In this document: piece by piece, positions 34,707-43,859 of the stretch
Numbering within the stretch: the stretch's first letter is position 1
Layout of the letters: every line of letters starts with the position of its first letter
Assembly (NCBI RefSeq): GCF_001693485.1
Contig: NZ_MAXC01000013.1
Coordinates: 1 to 64,000 of the forward strand
Reading direction: 5' to 3'
Source: Bradyrhizobium sp. LMTR 3
Lineage (GTDB): Bacteria; Pseudomonadota; Alphaproteobacteria; Rhizobiales; Xanthobacteraceae
Length of the DNA stretch: 64,000 nucleotides
Notes under the pieces: model-generated
Seen by the model: only the letters and a program-made list of their open reading frames with translations
Database searches by the model: none
What the model was told of the DNA's origin: nothing
Program-made: the position numbers and the translations under genes

Positions 34707-35033
34707 GAGCTCACCAAACGGGAGGTTGGAGCTGCGGTTCTAGGTAAAGCCGACTGGTTTTCGGCTGACAACACGGCCAGTCGCTCAGCTCTAATCCCCC
34801 ACAACCCTGGTTCGTATGGGGGCCGCTGCGATGGGTGGTGTTTGCGCCGACCACCTCGCTGCCACGTGGCTCGCTGAGAGGAAGTTTACGTTCGAGCCGG
34901 CGGAGATTCTCCAGTTGAACTGGGTAATGGAGCAAAGCTGATCGGTGTTTCGCAACGGAGGATATCGCTGCAACCGATTGCTCGAATTGCGGTAGGCTAT
35001 TGCGTCGAAGCGTTTGCGCGTGGGAGATGGCAT
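34707..35033. other. Gene-free stretch before the carbonic anhydrase gene
   Basis: No coding frame is convincing. A short hairpin (AGCCGA-N7-TCGGCT, about 34748-34766) lies near the left end and might help end transcription of the adaptor gene. A promoter for the carbonic anhydrase gene is expected at the right end, but no clear boxes were seen. Confidence 0.4.
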
Positions 35034-35780
35034 ATGCGCCGGAAGTTCGGACATCCTCGGGACTGCAACTGCTTGGATCGCCGGAATTTTCTCAAGTTGG
35101 CAGGTGGCGCAAGCGCTCTGGGTCTAGCCGGTGCTGGCGGCTTTGTGGCTCCGGCCTATGCCGACGCGCTGACCAAGGCGCAGCGGGATAAAATGACGCC
35201 CGATCAAATTATCCAGGCCATGAAGAATGGAAACCAGCGCTTTCGCAGAGGCGAGAGGAAGGAGCGCAACTACCTTCGTGAACAGAAGGCAAGCGCCTCG
35301 GGACAATATCCTGCCGCGGCTTTGCTGACCTGTATCGACTCCCGTGCACCGGCCGAGGTGATCATGGATCTCGGCATCGGCGACATCTTCAACTGCCGCG
35401 TGGCCGGCAACGTCGAAAACGCAGATATTCTCGGCAGCCTCGAGTTTGCCTGCAAACTGGCCGGCGCGAAGGTCGTGCTCGTCATGGGTCACACCGCGTG
35501 CGGTGCGATCAAGGGCGCGATCGACAATGCCGAGCTGGGCAACCTGACGGGATTGCTCGGCAAGATCAAGCCGGCAGTCGAAGCGACGAAATACGGAGGC
35601 GAGCGATCCGCGAAGAACTACGACTTCGTCAACGCCGTCGCGCGAACGAACGTCGAGATGACAGTCGCAAACATTCGGAAAGGCAGTCCCGTGCTTGCCG
35701 AGCTGGAAGCCAAAGACAGCATCGACATTGCCGGGGCCATGTACAATCTCGAAACCGGCGCGGTGGAGTTCCTGGCCTGA
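35034..35780 (+). CDS. Tat-exported beta-class carbonic anhydrase
   Basis: This 248-residue zinc enzyme interconverts CO2 and bicarbonate. The zinc ligands Cys100, His153 and Cys156 and the Asp102-Arg104 dyad (Cys-Ile-Asp-Ser-Arg and Gly-His-Thr-Ala-Cys-Gly) are all present. The N-terminus has a twin-arginine signal, Asp-Arg16-Arg17-Asn-Phe-Leu-Lys, then a hydrophobic Ala/Gly stretch and an Ala-Tyr-Ala-Asp cleavage region, so it is exported folded to the periplasm; most beta-class enzymes are cytosolic. It appears monocistronic. Cys11 and Cys13 before the Arg pair are unusual for a Tat n-region. Confidence 0.9.
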   Translation: MRRKFGHPRDCNCLDRRNFLKLAGGASALGLAGAGGFVAPAYADALTKAQRDKMTPDQIIQAMKNGNQRFRRGERKERNYLREQKASASGQYPAAALLTCIDSRAPAEVIMDLGIGDIFNCRVAGNVENADILGSLEFACKLAGAKVVLVMGHTACGAIKGAIDNAELGNLTGLLGKIKPAVEATKYGGERSAKNYDFVNAVARTNVEMTVANIRKGSPVLAELEAKDSIDIAGAMYNLETGAVEFLA

Positions 35781-35848
35781 AGCTCGTCGCGTTTTGCGTA
35801 AACCGAGACGCCGCGCCAGCGTGCCGAATTGTTGGACGCCGCCCTTTG

Positions 35849-36793
35849 CTAGGTGGTCTTCTGCCGCCCGTCCGCGCGGCGGCGCTCGATTCCGACGGCC
35901 GCCCAGCTCGGGCTGAAATCCAGCGTGAAGTCGCGAAAACTCTCCACGGCTGGCGAGAGCGATGCGCTGTGTCGTACGAACATCGCGATCTTCCATTTGA
36001 CGGCCGGCTGCAGCAGCGGCAGGAACGTCAGTCCGAAGCCGCGCACCAGCGGCGCCGCCATCGAGGGGCAGATCACGGCGCCCTGCCTCACCCGCAGCAT
36101 CGATAGCGCGGTATTCACCCGGTGCACCGGTACCAATTCCCTGGGGTGATGCCGCGGCGGCACATTGCTCAATACATTGACGGCAATGTTCGGCATGTAG
36201 TTGAGCAGCGGCCGGTCGCGGAGATCCTTCCAACTGACCGACTTGCCTTTTGTCAGCGGGTCATCGCTGCGCAACGCCACCCAGAGCGGGTCGGCGCAAA
36301 TCACGTGTACTTCCACCGATTGATCCGGAACGACGCCGGCCGGCCCGAAGCCGATGTCGGTAGAGCCGTTGTGCAGGCCGGCCAGCACCTCCTGGATCGG
36401 CACGTCGTCGAAGCGGACGTCTACGCCGGGATGGCTGTTGTTGTATTCGGCGATCAGCTCCGGCAGCAGCGTGCAGGATAGTGTTTCGGGGGCAGCTACA
36501 CGCACCAGCCCGCGGCGGAGCTCCTTGAGGTTCGTGAGATTTTCGAGCGCCTCGTCCAGGTTCGAGAGCACGCGCCGCGCCATCGGCGCGAAGGTCTCGC
36601 CGACCGCGGACGCAGACACCTTGCGGGTGGTGCGGTCCAGGAGGCGGACGCCGACGCGGCTCTCGAGCTCCTTGATCAATCCTGAGAGCGCCGCCTGCGA
36701 CAAGTGCATGGCCTTGGCGGCTTCCGAGAAGCTCGCGGCCTCCAGCACGGCCACGTAAGCGCGCAACTGCCGCAAGGTCACATCCATCGCCAT
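35849..36793 (-). CDS. LysR-family regulator
   Basis: This 314-residue regulator has a helix-turn-helix at about residues 5-63 (Ser-Phe-Ser-Glu-Ala-Ala-Lys-Ala-Met-His-Leu-Ser-Gln-Ala-Ala-Leu-Ser) and an effector domain at 90-300 (about). It resembles regulators of aromatic or organic-acid uptake. ATG 36793 follows GGGAGG at good spacing; ATG 36787 would be two residues shorter. It is divergent from the Bug-type binding-protein gene at 37022, and a dyad at 36868-36890 between them fits LysR binding, so regulation of that transport gene is likely. Confidence 0.87.
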   Translation of the reverse strand: MAMDVTLRQLRAYVAVLEAASFSEAAKAMHLSQAALSGLIKELESRVGVRLLDRTTRKVSASAVGETFAPMARRVLSNLDEALENLTNLKELRRGLVRVAAPETLSCTLLPELIAEYNNSHPGVDVRFDDVPIQEVLAGLHNGSTDIGFGPAGVVPDQSVEVHVICADPLWVALRSDDPLTKGKSVSWKDLRDRPLLNYMPNIAVNVLSNVPPRHHPRELVPVHRVNTALSMLRVRQGAVICPSMAAPLVRGFGLTFLPLLQPAVKWKIAMFVRHSASLSPAVESFRDFTLDFSPSWAAVGIERRRADGRQKTT

Positions 36794-36867
36794 GTCGCGC
36801 CTCCCAGCGTCGCCGTTCCTGAATTCATAGGCCAAGCTTATCAATCGGTCAAAAAATACACATTGTT

Positions 36868-36890
36868 CGATAGAAGGCGGGTATCTATCG
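36868..36890. promoter_or_regulatory. Dyad in the LysR/Bug divergent region
   Basis: CGATAG-N11-CTATCG has perfect 6-bp arms separated by 11 bases, the spacing seen in LysR-type binding sites (T-N11-A class). It lies 75 bases upstream of the LysR start. Binding is inferred. Confidence 0.5.
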
Positions 36891-37021
36891 TTATGGCCTC
36901 GATCAAGAAGGGCCCGGCGATCCAGCAATGCGATCGCGCCAAAGCGGCTCGATCAAAATGGGACGGACACGCCGGGCTGCGCCGCTATTGCAGGCGGCCC
37001 TTTTAAGCCCAAGGGGCATTC

Positions 37022-37999
37022 ATGACAGTCACACGCCGAACTCTGCTGGGGACCATCGCCGCCGCCTTCGCCGCAGGGCCGGGCTTGCCTGCGTTCGCCG
37101 AGGGCGATTGGCCATCGCGGCTGGTGCGGCTGGTGTCGCCCTACGGGGCCGGCGGGGCCAACGACATCTCACTGCGTATTCTGGCCGAGCAGATCGGGCG
37201 CAGCCTGGGCCAGCAGTTCATTGTCGAGAACAAGCCGGGCGCGGGCACGCGCATTGCCAACGAGTTGGTAGCGCGCGCCGCACCGGACGGATACACCTTC
37301 CTCTATGCCGCCGCGCCCTATGCGACTGCCGAAGCGCTGTTCGGAAAACTGAAATACGAGCGCAAGGATCTGCAGCCGGTGGCGATGACCGTCATGGCGC
37401 CGTTGTTCCTGATCGTCAACGCCAAGGCTGCCTTCAAGAACCTGCAGGAGCTGATCGCCTACGGCAAGTCGCAGTCCGACGGCCTGACCTTCGCCTTGCC
37501 GGGCGCTGGTTCTCAACCGCATCTGGCGGCCGAGTTGCTGTTGAGAGACGCCGGCGTCAAGGGTCTCAACGTGCAGTACCGCGGCGATGCGATGGCGTAT
37601 ACGGAGCTGCTCGCCGGCCGTGTCGACGCCACGTTGACTGCGATCAGCACGGCGTTACCGCACATCCGGAGCGGCGATTTTCGCGTGCTGGGCGTGGCTT
37701 CTGCCGAGCGCAGCGCGATCTATCCTGCAGCTCCAACCTTGCGCGAGCAGGGCTATCCCAACGTGGTCGCTTCCGGATGGTACGGCTTCATGGCACCGGC
37801 AGGGACGCCGCAGCCGATCGTCGACCGCCTGCAGCAAGAGATCAATCGCGCGCTCGCCGACCCCGAGGTGAAGCAGAAGCTGCTGGCCCAGGGGCTGGAA
37901 GCTCGCGCCGGCACGGCCGCCGAATTCGGCAAGTTCATCGACGATGAGACCCGCAAATGGGGCGAGGTGATCCGCGCCGCCGGACTCAAGGGAGAGTAG
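37022..37999 (+). CDS. TTT/Bug-family periplasmic solute-binding protein
   Basis: This 325-residue protein begins with a signal peptide containing a twin-Arg-like Thr-Arg-Arg-Thr-Leu-Leu, with cleavage near Ala-Phe-Ala. The Bug-family fold follows, with Tyr-Gly-Ala-Gly-Gly-Ala-Asn-Asp (about 40-47), Val-Glu-Asn-Lys-Pro-Gly-Ala-Gly (about 71-78) and Gly-Trp-Tyr-Gly-Phe-Met-Ala-Pro. These bind carboxylates for tripartite tricarboxylate transporters. The TctA/TctB membrane partners are not encoded nearby, which is common because Bug proteins are often orphans. The ligand is unknown. It is probably under the divergent LysR regulator. Confidence 0.88.
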   Translation: MTVTRRTLLGTIAAAFAAGPGLPAFAEGDWPSRLVRLVSPYGAGGANDISLRILAEQIGRSLGQQFIVENKPGAGTRIANELVARAAPDGYTFLYAAAPYATAEALFGKLKYERKDLQPVAMTVMAPLFLIVNAKAAFKNLQELIAYGKSQSDGLTFALPGAGSQPHLAAELLLRDAGVKGLNVQYRGDAMAYTELLAGRVDATLTAISTALPHIRSGDFRVLGVASAERSAIYPAAPTLREQGYPNVVASGWYGFMAPAGTPQPIVDRLQQEINRALADPEVKQKLLAQGLEARAGTAAEFGKFIDDETRKWGEVIRAAGLKGE

Positions 38000-38004
38000 G
38001 CCGC

Positions 38005-39195
38005 TCAGTTCGCGTACAGGCCTTCGACGATCGGCAATCGCGCGGCGCGTAGCGCTGGAAACAGCCCGCCGATCAGGCCCACGATCAGCGCGAGCATCAC
38101 GCCTTCGGCAATCAGCCACGGGCTCAGCTTGAAGTCGAACACCACCTGCGTGAAGTTGCCGCCAAGCGTCGAGGCCGTGACGCCGTCGAAAATCAGATAG
38201 GTGGCGGCGGCCCCTAACAGTCCGCCGATGACGGCGAGCAACAGGGATTCGGCCAACGTTCCGACAAAGGCCGGGAAGCCGCCGAAGCCGATGGCGCGCA
38301 GCGTTGCGATTTCCGTCGCGCGCGCGGCGACCGACGAATACATGGTGTTGAGCGCTCCGGCGACAGCTCCGAGCGCCATCGCGATCGCCAGCGGCCAGCC
38401 GAGTTTCTGAATCAGGTCGGACGTTTGCGAGGCCTGTTCGGCAAAGTAACTCGCTTCGGATTTGACGTCGAGCTTCAGCCGCGGATCGTTGTCGCTGTAG
38501 CTTTTGAGCTCATTCAGTGCGGCCGGTCCGGTGAGCCGCGCGCGCACGGTCTGGACTATGTTGTTGCGGTTGAACAGGCTCTGGACCACGGAAAGATCGG
38601 CCCAGATCTCGGATTCGAACACGCTGCCGCCGGCCTCGAACACGCCGACGACGGTCCAGCGCGTGGCGCCGAACGATACCGTGGAGCCGAGGTCCAGCCC
38701 TTCGAATTCCCGCAGCAATGCCTTGCCGACCACCACCTCGTTGCTGCCGCGATTGAACATGCGGCCTGCGGTGATGCGAACGTCCTTGCGCAACTCGGAG
38801 CCCTGTTCGCCGATCCCGCGCAGCGGCAGATTGGCCTTGGTCTTGGTGGTGCGTTTGATGCCGTCGACCACAAGATAGAGTTCCGGCGAGATCAGCGGCT
38901 TGCCGTCGCTGCCGCGCGCAATTCCGGGTCCATCCTCGATCAGCCGCACCTGATCGCGGCTCACGGTGCTGTTGATCTCGGCCTGCGAGCCGGCCCGCAG
39001 CACGATGGCAATGTCGTCGGCGCCGGATCCCGCAATGGTGCGCTGGAAGCCGTTGGCCATTGCCAGGAATGCAAGCAACACGATCACTACCAGTGCGATC
39101 GCGATCACCGTCGAGAGCGAGAGCCAGCGGCGCTGCGAGATGCTCTTGAGATTGATGGCGGTGACTGCCGCCACTTGAAGCCAAAGCGAACGCAT
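38005..39195 (-). CDS. FtsX/MacB-like ABC exporter permease, second copy
   Basis: This 396-residue inner-membrane protein has the MacB/LolC topology: one N-terminal helix (about 28-50), a large periplasmic domain (about 50-270), and three C-terminal helices (about 270-390) with the FtsX-family Ala-Thr-Glu-Ile-Ala-Thr-Leu-Arg-Ala-Ile-Gly-Phe signature. It is the last gene of a four-gene set (adaptor, ATPase, permease, permease), starting 2 bases after the previous stop. Two different permeases imply a heterodimeric transporter acting on a periplasmic or membrane substrate such as a lipoprotein, peptide or drug. Confidence 0.87.
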   Translation of the reverse strand: MRSLWLQVAAVTAINLKSISQRRWLSLSTVIAIALVVIVLLAFLAMANGFQRTIAGSGADDIAIVLRAGSQAEINSTVSRDQVRLIEDGPGIARGSDGKPLISPELYLVVDGIKRTTKTKANLPLRGIGEQGSELRKDVRITAGRMFNRGSNEVVVGKALLREFEGLDLGSTVSFGATRWTVVGVFEAGGSVFESEIWADLSVVQSLFNRNNIVQTVRARLTGPAALNELKSYSDNDPRLKLDVKSEASYFAEQASQTSDLIQKLGWPLAIAMALGAVAGALNTMYSSVAARATEIATLRAIGFGGFPAFVGTLAESLLLAVIGGLLGAAATYLIFDGVTASTLGGNFTQVVFDFKLSPWLIAEGVMLALIVGLIGGLFPALRAARLPIVEGLYAN

Positions 39196-39197
39196 GC

Positions 39198-40358
39198 CTA
39201 TCCCCGTCCGAGCGCGGTTGCAATTTTGAGCCGCATGGCGTTGAGCGCCGGGATGATCCCGGTGATCAGCCCCAGCGCGATCATCAGCGCCAGCCCCTGC
39301 AGAGCTATGGTCGGCGATACGGCAAAACCGGGCACGACGTTGGCTACGCTGTTGCGCAGCGCCATGGCGATCAGCGCCGCGATCGCCAGTCCGGGAATTC
39401 CGCCGAGCAGCGCCAGCAATACGGATTCGCCGAGCACCATCGTTAGGATTCGCGGCCCTGAAAATCCGAGCGTCTTCAGTACGCCGATCTCGCGGGTGCG
39501 CTCCCGGATCGACAGCGCCATCGTGTTGCCGACGATCATCAGGATGGTGACGAAGGCGGCGCCGACCACCAGCAACACGATCAGCGCGATGTTGCCGAAC
39601 TGCGCCGCAAAGGCCTTGCCGAAGGCCTTTTCAGTGTCGGTCGAGGTCTCGGCCGTGGAATTGGCGAACATCGCGTCGATGGCCTTGGCCACGCGATCGT
39701 TATTTCCGGGGGAGGTGGTCTGGAGAATCATCCAGCCGATGGTGTCTTTTCCGAAACTGCGGGTCTCGTCGAAATAGGGATACTGGAACAGGAGGAAGTT
39801 GGTATCGACGTGCTGGGCCTTGCCCTTGACGATGCCGACAATGGTGAGATCCCAGGTGTGACCACCGCTCTTCTGGCTGAAGATGTTGCTATTGAGAGGA
39901 ATCCGATCGCCGATCTTCCAGCCCCACTTCTGCGCCAGCGTTTCACCGACCACCGCGCTGCCGCGGTCGCGTATGAAGGCCTGAAGCTGCTCGGGCGGAA
40001 CCTCGATTTCGCTGCGATAGACGTCGAAATAGGTGTTCGGCTCGATCGCGAGCGCCATGATGAAGTTCTTGGGATCCTGATAGTAACCGCCGAACCAGTT
40101 GGCGAAGGTCACCTGCCGCACCCCCTCCACCGCTTTTACGCGGTTGAAGTAGGCGATCGGCATCGGCTGGGTGAAGTTGATCTTGTTGACCGTGATCATC
40201 CGATCAGCGGCGGCGGCATCCTCGCCGGCGGTGAAAGCACGGTAAAATCCGGCGAGCACGCCGAAGATCATGAAGGCGATCAGGATCGACACGATCATCA
40301 GGCTCGCACGCAATTTGCGGCGAAACAGGTTTTTCCGGACCAAGTCGAAGTCGTTCAC
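39198..40358 (-). CDS. FtsX/MacB-like ABC exporter permease, first copy
   Basis: This 386-residue protein has the same four-helix plan as its downstream neighbour (helix about 20-42, periplasmic domain, three C-terminal helices), with Arg-Thr-Arg-Glu-Ile-Gly-Val-Leu-Lys-Thr-Leu-Gly-Phe as the FtsX-family signature. GTG 40358 overlaps the ATPase stop codon (GTGA), and the sequence upstream of it in this frame belongs to the ATPase gene. With the neighbouring permease it should form the membrane pair driven by the upstream ATPase. Confidence 0.87.
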   Translation of the reverse strand: MNDFDLVRKNLFRRKLRASLMIVSILIAFMIFGVLAGFYRAFTAGEDAAAADRMITVNKINFTQPMPIAYFNRVKAVEGVRQVTFANWFGGYYQDPKNFIMALAIEPNTYFDVYRSEIEVPPEQLQAFIRDRGSAVVGETLAQKWGWKIGDRIPLNSNIFSQKSGGHTWDLTIVGIVKGKAQHVDTNFLLFQYPYFDETRSFGKDTIGWMILQTTSPGNNDRVAKAIDAMFANSTAETSTDTEKAFGKAFAAQFGNIALIVLLVVGAAFVTILMIVGNTMALSIRERTREIGVLKTLGFSGPRILTMVLGESVLLALLGGIPGLAIAALIAMALRNSVANVVPGFAVSPTIALQGLALMIALGLITGIIPALNAMRLKIATALGRG

Positions 40359-41053
40359 GCGGCAAGCTCCCGTTCGACGAAGCGGCCCTTGTCGAGATGC
40401 AGCACGCGCTTGGCATAGTTCGCCGCCGCGGGATCGTGGGTGACCATCACGATGGTCTTGCCGAGCTCGCCATTGAGCAGTTGGAGGATCGATAGGATTT
40501 CGTCGGCGGATTGACGGTCGAGATCGCCGGTCGGTTCGTCGCACAGCAACAGGTTCGGGTCCGAGACGATGGCGCGCGCAATCGCCACGCGCTGCTGCTG
40601 GCCGCCCGACATTTCGCGCGGACGGTGCTTGACGCGATCGGCAAGCCCGACCACGGAAAGCGCGGTGTGAACACGCTCGGCGCGCTCTTTGCTGCGCAAC
40701 TTGGTGAGCAACAGCGGCAATTCCACGTTCTGCGCCGCCGTCAGCATCGGCATCAGATTATAGAACTGGAAAATGAAGCCGATGTTGGCGGCCCGCCAGG
40801 CCGCCAACTCGCCCTCGGAGAGGCCGTCGATGCGATGGTCCGCCACCGCAATCTCGCCCGCGTCGACGCGATCGATGCCGCCCAGCAGGTTGAGCAGCGT
40901 CGTCTTGCCCGAACCCGATGGTCCCATCATGGCGATGAAATCGCCGCGGGGAATCGCAAGATCGAGATGGTCGAAAATCGAGATCGTCTCCTTGCCCTTG
41001 GTGAAGCGCTTGCTTACGCCGGTAAGGCGAACCATCGGGTGTTCGGCTGTCAC
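40355..41053 (-). CDS. MacB/LolD-type ABC ATPase
   Basis: This 232-residue ATPase has Walker A Gly-Pro-Ser-Gly-Ser-Gly-Lys-Thr (about 44-51), Gln-Phe-Tyr-Asn-Leu-Met-Pro in the Q loop, signature Met-Ser-Gly-Gly-Gln-Gln-Gln, Walker B [12 protein letters not shown] typical of the LolD/MacB branch, and the switch His in Val-Thr-His-Asp. The start is GTG 41053 after GGAG. The adaptor gene lies 30 bases upstream and the permease overlaps its end. Confidence 0.9.
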   Translation of the reverse strand: MTAEHPMVRLTGVSKRFTKGKETISIFDHLDLAIPRGDFIAMMGPSGSGKTTLLNLLGGIDRVDAGEIAVADHRIDGLSEGELAAWRAANIGFIFQFYNLMPMLTAAQNVELPLLLTKLRSKERAERVHTALSVVGLADRVKHRPREMSGGQQQRVAIARAIVSDPNLLLCDEPTGDLDRQSADEILSILQLLNGELGKTIVMVTHDPAAANYAKRVLHLDKGRFVERELAA

Positions 41054-41083
41054 GTTTGTCTCCTGTCGGAAATCCTGCTGGCG

Positions 41084-42166
41084 CTAGTTGGCGGCGGCTT
41101 CGGCGGCGCCGTTGGTCTTGTCGTTTGCCTTGGCCTCGCGCATAAAATTCACCTTCACTGCCATGTCGGGCAGGATGCGCGGGTCCTTCTTTTCGAAGCG
41201 AATGCGGACCTTCACCGTGGCCTTTTCGCGGTTTGCCGTCGGCACGATCGCGATGACGGAGGCGGGAATGGTCCAGTCCGGATAGGCATCCAGCACCGCG
41301 TTCACGGGACCGCCGGGGGTGACGCGGCCGATGAAGGCCTCGTTGACGTCGACCTCAATTTCGATCGAATCCATGTCGACGATGGTGCAGATGCCGGTGC
41401 GGGTGAAGCCGCCGACCGACATCGGCGAAATCATCTCGCCGGGTTGCGCGCTGCGGTCGATGACGACCCCGGCGAACGGTGCGCGGATTTGGTGCTTGTC
41501 GAGCATCGAGCCGCTGCGCTTGGCGTCGATCTTGGCGGTCTCGAGTTGCGACTGCGCCTGGCGCAATTGCGCGCTGAGCACGCCGACGCGCGCTTGCGCC
41601 TTGGTCAGATCGGCCTCGGTGGCAAAGTTCTTCTGCGACAATGTCTGTACCCGCGACATGATCCGGCTCGCATCCTCAAGATCGGCGGTGATCGCGGCGA
41701 CGGCGGCATCGGCGGTCTCGACACGCGAGCGCGCCAGTTCATAGTCCCTTTCAGCCAGCACGCTGTCGAGCCGCGCGACGACTTGCCCTTCGGTTACCGT
41801 CCTGCCTTCGTCGGTGAAGACCTCGACCACCTTGCCGGTGATCTCGGCCGCAACGGTTGCCTTGCGGCGCGCCACCACATAGCCGGAGGCCGCCAGGCTG
41901 CCGGCCGACTTGCCGTTCGTTGCGGGCTGCTGAGGCTGCTGTTGCGCTTGTGGCTGTGAGGCAGGCTGCGGTGCGGTTTGCGATGTGGTCTCTTTGGGCT
42001 GGTCCTGCCTACGCAATTCGAAGGCGGCAAAGGCGGCAAATGCGACGACGACGCAGGCGGCAACGGCCGCCGAGATCGGCAGCCAGCGGCTCTTCGGTCG
42101 TTCCATCTTGCTGGCGCTGCGATCGATGGTCAGCGATCTCAGCAATTTGCTCTTGTCTTCGCGCAT
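41084..42166 (-). CDS. Periplasmic adaptor (HlyD/MacA-like) of the ABC exporter
   Basis: This 360-residue adaptor has one N-terminal transmembrane helix (about 29-50), a Gln/Pro-rich linker (about 55-85), a lipoyl domain (Gly-Tyr-Val-Val-Ala-Arg-Arg-Lys-Ala-Thr-Val-Ala-Ala-Glu), a coiled-coil hairpin (about 140-205), and a beta-barrel (Ile-Arg-Ala-Pro-Phe-Ala-Gly-Val-Val). It connects the MacB-like permeases to the outer envelope. It is the first gene of the four-gene exporter operon; no outer-membrane channel is encoded with it. Confidence 0.88.
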   Translation of the reverse strand: MREDKSKLLRSLTIDRSASKMERPKSRWLPISAAVAACVVVAFAAFAAFELRRQDQPKETTSQTAPQPASQPQAQQQPQQPATNGKSAGSLAASGYVVARRKATVAAEITGKVVEVFTDEGRTVTEGQVVARLDSVLAERDYELARSRVETADAAVAAITADLEDASRIMSRVQTLSQKNFATEADLTKAQARVGVLSAQLRQAQSQLETAKIDAKRSGSMLDKHQIRAPFAGVVIDRSAQPGEMISPMSVGGFTRTGICTIVDMDSIEIEVDVNEAFIGRVTPGGPVNAVLDAYPDWTIPASVIAIVPTANREKATVKVRIRFEKKDPRILPDMAVKVNFMREAKANDKTNGAAEAAAN

Positions 42167-42696
42167 CGTTCATTTCCATCCGGCTGCTCGCTGCAGCTTC
42201 CGCGCGGGCGACATCGTTCTCGCGCGGGCGGTCTCTCTTACAGCCGATCTACATGTCTCGCCATAGCAGCGGTCGAGCCCTCAGCTTTTTCGTGAGGCGG
42301 CGACCCCGGTTCGGTTGTAGATCACGTTCAGCTCTCGCGGCGCCAGGCGGCGCCCGTTTTTCGACGAGCGAATTGCGGAAATCTAAAGCCTAATGGCGAT
42401 AGAAGCAATTCTTGGAACTAGCAAGAGTTGTATGCGTCGCGCCGCCAATTGCCGGGCAATCAGCACCGCGCGACGCCTATGATCCTGAAATGACCTCAAA
42501 ACCCGGCAAAATCTTGCAGTCGGAACCCTGTCATGGACCCGCGCGTATGTTTTTCGGCGCAAAGATACATAATGCTAGGGTTGAGGGCCCGCCAGCGGGA
42601 AGGGCATTCTTACGATATTTCTGGCCCTCGCATTTGCCAATGTTCCAGGACAAGAGCTTGAGGAATCGCGGAAGCCTCATCGTGGTTGATCTGCCT
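42167..42696. other. Gene-free stretch between the exporter operon and the DUF2066 gene
   Basis: The frame of the DUF2066 gene is open back to 42412, but that part lacks coding character. A terminator-like hairpin, GGCGCC-aggc-GGCGCC followed by CG and TTTTT (42339-42361), reads on the plus strand, although no plus-strand gene precedes it. It may block transcription towards the DUF2066 gene or be chance. No other gene was found. Confidence 0.4.
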
Positions 42697-43560
42697 ATGG
42701 CGAGACGCCAGCCTGTTTTGATATGGCCAGGCGCAGCCACCATCGTCAGGATACTCCTTGTAGCCTTGGTTTGGTGCGCGAGCGCGATGGCGGCGGCGGG
42801 CGCTGATCTGTATCGGGCGCAGACCGTCGTCACGGGACAGGACGAGGCCAACCGCATCAGCGGCTTTGCCTCCTGTCTGGAGGACGTCCTGATCAAGGTA
42901 TCCGGCGCACAGAAACTCGCAGGCGACCGTCGATTGGCGGCGTACAAATCGAACGCGAAAAGTTTCGTCAGGGCATTCAATTATCGCGACCAGTTTTTGG
43001 GTAAGCCCATTCGTGACGAGCAGGGCACCCGTGATCGGCCCTACGATCTGACGGTCGACTTCGAGGAAAAGAAAATCGACGACATTCTCAAGGCGCTTGG
43101 TCTCAAGCCGTGGCTTTCATATCGCCCGCGCCTGGCCGTCTTTGTCGAGATGGAGAACGGCACGAGGAACTTTATCGTCACGGCGGATGGAGCTCAGTCC
43201 GATTTGCAGCGCGACGCGTTGCTCGCAGCCGCCGACAGGCGCGGTATGAACATCGCGCTGCCCAGCGTGGCTGCGTTGGCGAAATCGGGCCTCGAAGGTG
43301 CGAAGCTCGAGACTGTGCCAGCGTCGACTCTGGCGCCGCTCGCGATCGAGCAGGGTGAGGAACTCGCGTTGGTCGGACATCTGATCTGGAATGATCGCGA
43401 GCTTGGGTGGGGCACGCGTTGGCGAATGGACTGGCAAGGCCGGACGCACCGCTGGCAAATCCGCGGCGTGACGTTCGACGAGGCCTTCCGACGTGGCATC
43501 GGCGGCGCAGCTCAGATTTTATCAGACAACGGCGATCCGGGCGGCCGGCCGCGACGCTAA
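42697..43560 (+). CDS. Exported DUF2066 protein
   Basis: This 287-residue protein has an N-terminal signal peptide (about residues 1-36, ending Ala-Ala-Ala-Gly-Ala) and the DUF2066 fold: Leu-Tyr-Arg-Ala-Gln-Thr-Val-Val-Thr-Gly near the start, then Cys-Leu-Glu-Asp-Val-Leu-Ile-Lys-Val-Ser-Gly. Function is unknown in the family; some members sit in envelope-related loci. ATG 42697 gives the best signal peptide. GTG 42682 with GGAAG before it is an alternative, and starts further upstream are unlikely. It ends 47 bases before a composite palindromic repeat. Confidence 0.75.
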   Translation: MARRQPVLIWPGAATIVRILLVALVWCASAMAAAGADLYRAQTVVTGQDEANRISGFASCLEDVLIKVSGAQKLAGDRRLAAYKSNAKSFVRAFNYRDQFLGKPIRDEQGTRDRPYDLTVDFEEKKIDDILKALGLKPWLSYRPRLAVFVEMENGTRNFIVTADGAQSDLQRDALLAAADRRGMNIALPSVAALAKSGLEGAKLETVPASTLAPLAIEQGEELALVGHLIWNDRELGWGTRWRMDWQGRTHRWQIRGVTFDEAFRRGIGGAAQILSDNGDPGGRPRR

Positions 43561-43607
43561 AGCATGATGCTTTTTGGTTAGATCGATTTGGCCGCAGACA
43601 CGCTTCA

Positions 43608-43774
43608 CCTCTCCCGCTTGCGGGGGAGGCGTAGGCCACCTTCGGTGGCCGTCCTCTGAGACGCCGAGGCAAAGCCTCGGCTTTGGCGAAGCGCCGGGTG
43701 GGGGCTCTCTCCATTCAGGCACTGTCGCCCGCGGAGGCACCCCCACCCCAGCCCTCCCCCGCAAGCGGGAGAGG
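43608..43774. repeat. Composite palindromic intergenic repeat
   Basis: The outer arms 43608-43629 and 43753-43774 are a perfect 22-bp inverted repeat (CCTCTCCCGCTTGCGGGGGAGG and its complement, split here only for description). Inside are two more hairpins, GGCCACC-ttc-GGTGGCC (43634-43650) and GCCGAGGC-aaa-GCCTCGGC (43663-43681). This is a typical Bradyrhizobium-type dispersed repeat (from memory). It lies between convergent genes and may end the 20-kb minus-strand operon. Confidence 0.8.
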
Positions 43775-43859
43775 GAGCACACCTTCTCCGTGGTCGCAAT
43801 CAAACTTAATTTCATCGCTCTAGCGAAATTGGCCGCAGATTTGGCAGGATCTTATGCGC

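Noticed and set aside
43522..43815. Short open frames with Pro/Arg-rich products
   Set aside because: They fall within the composite palindromic repeat and are repeat-derived, not genes.
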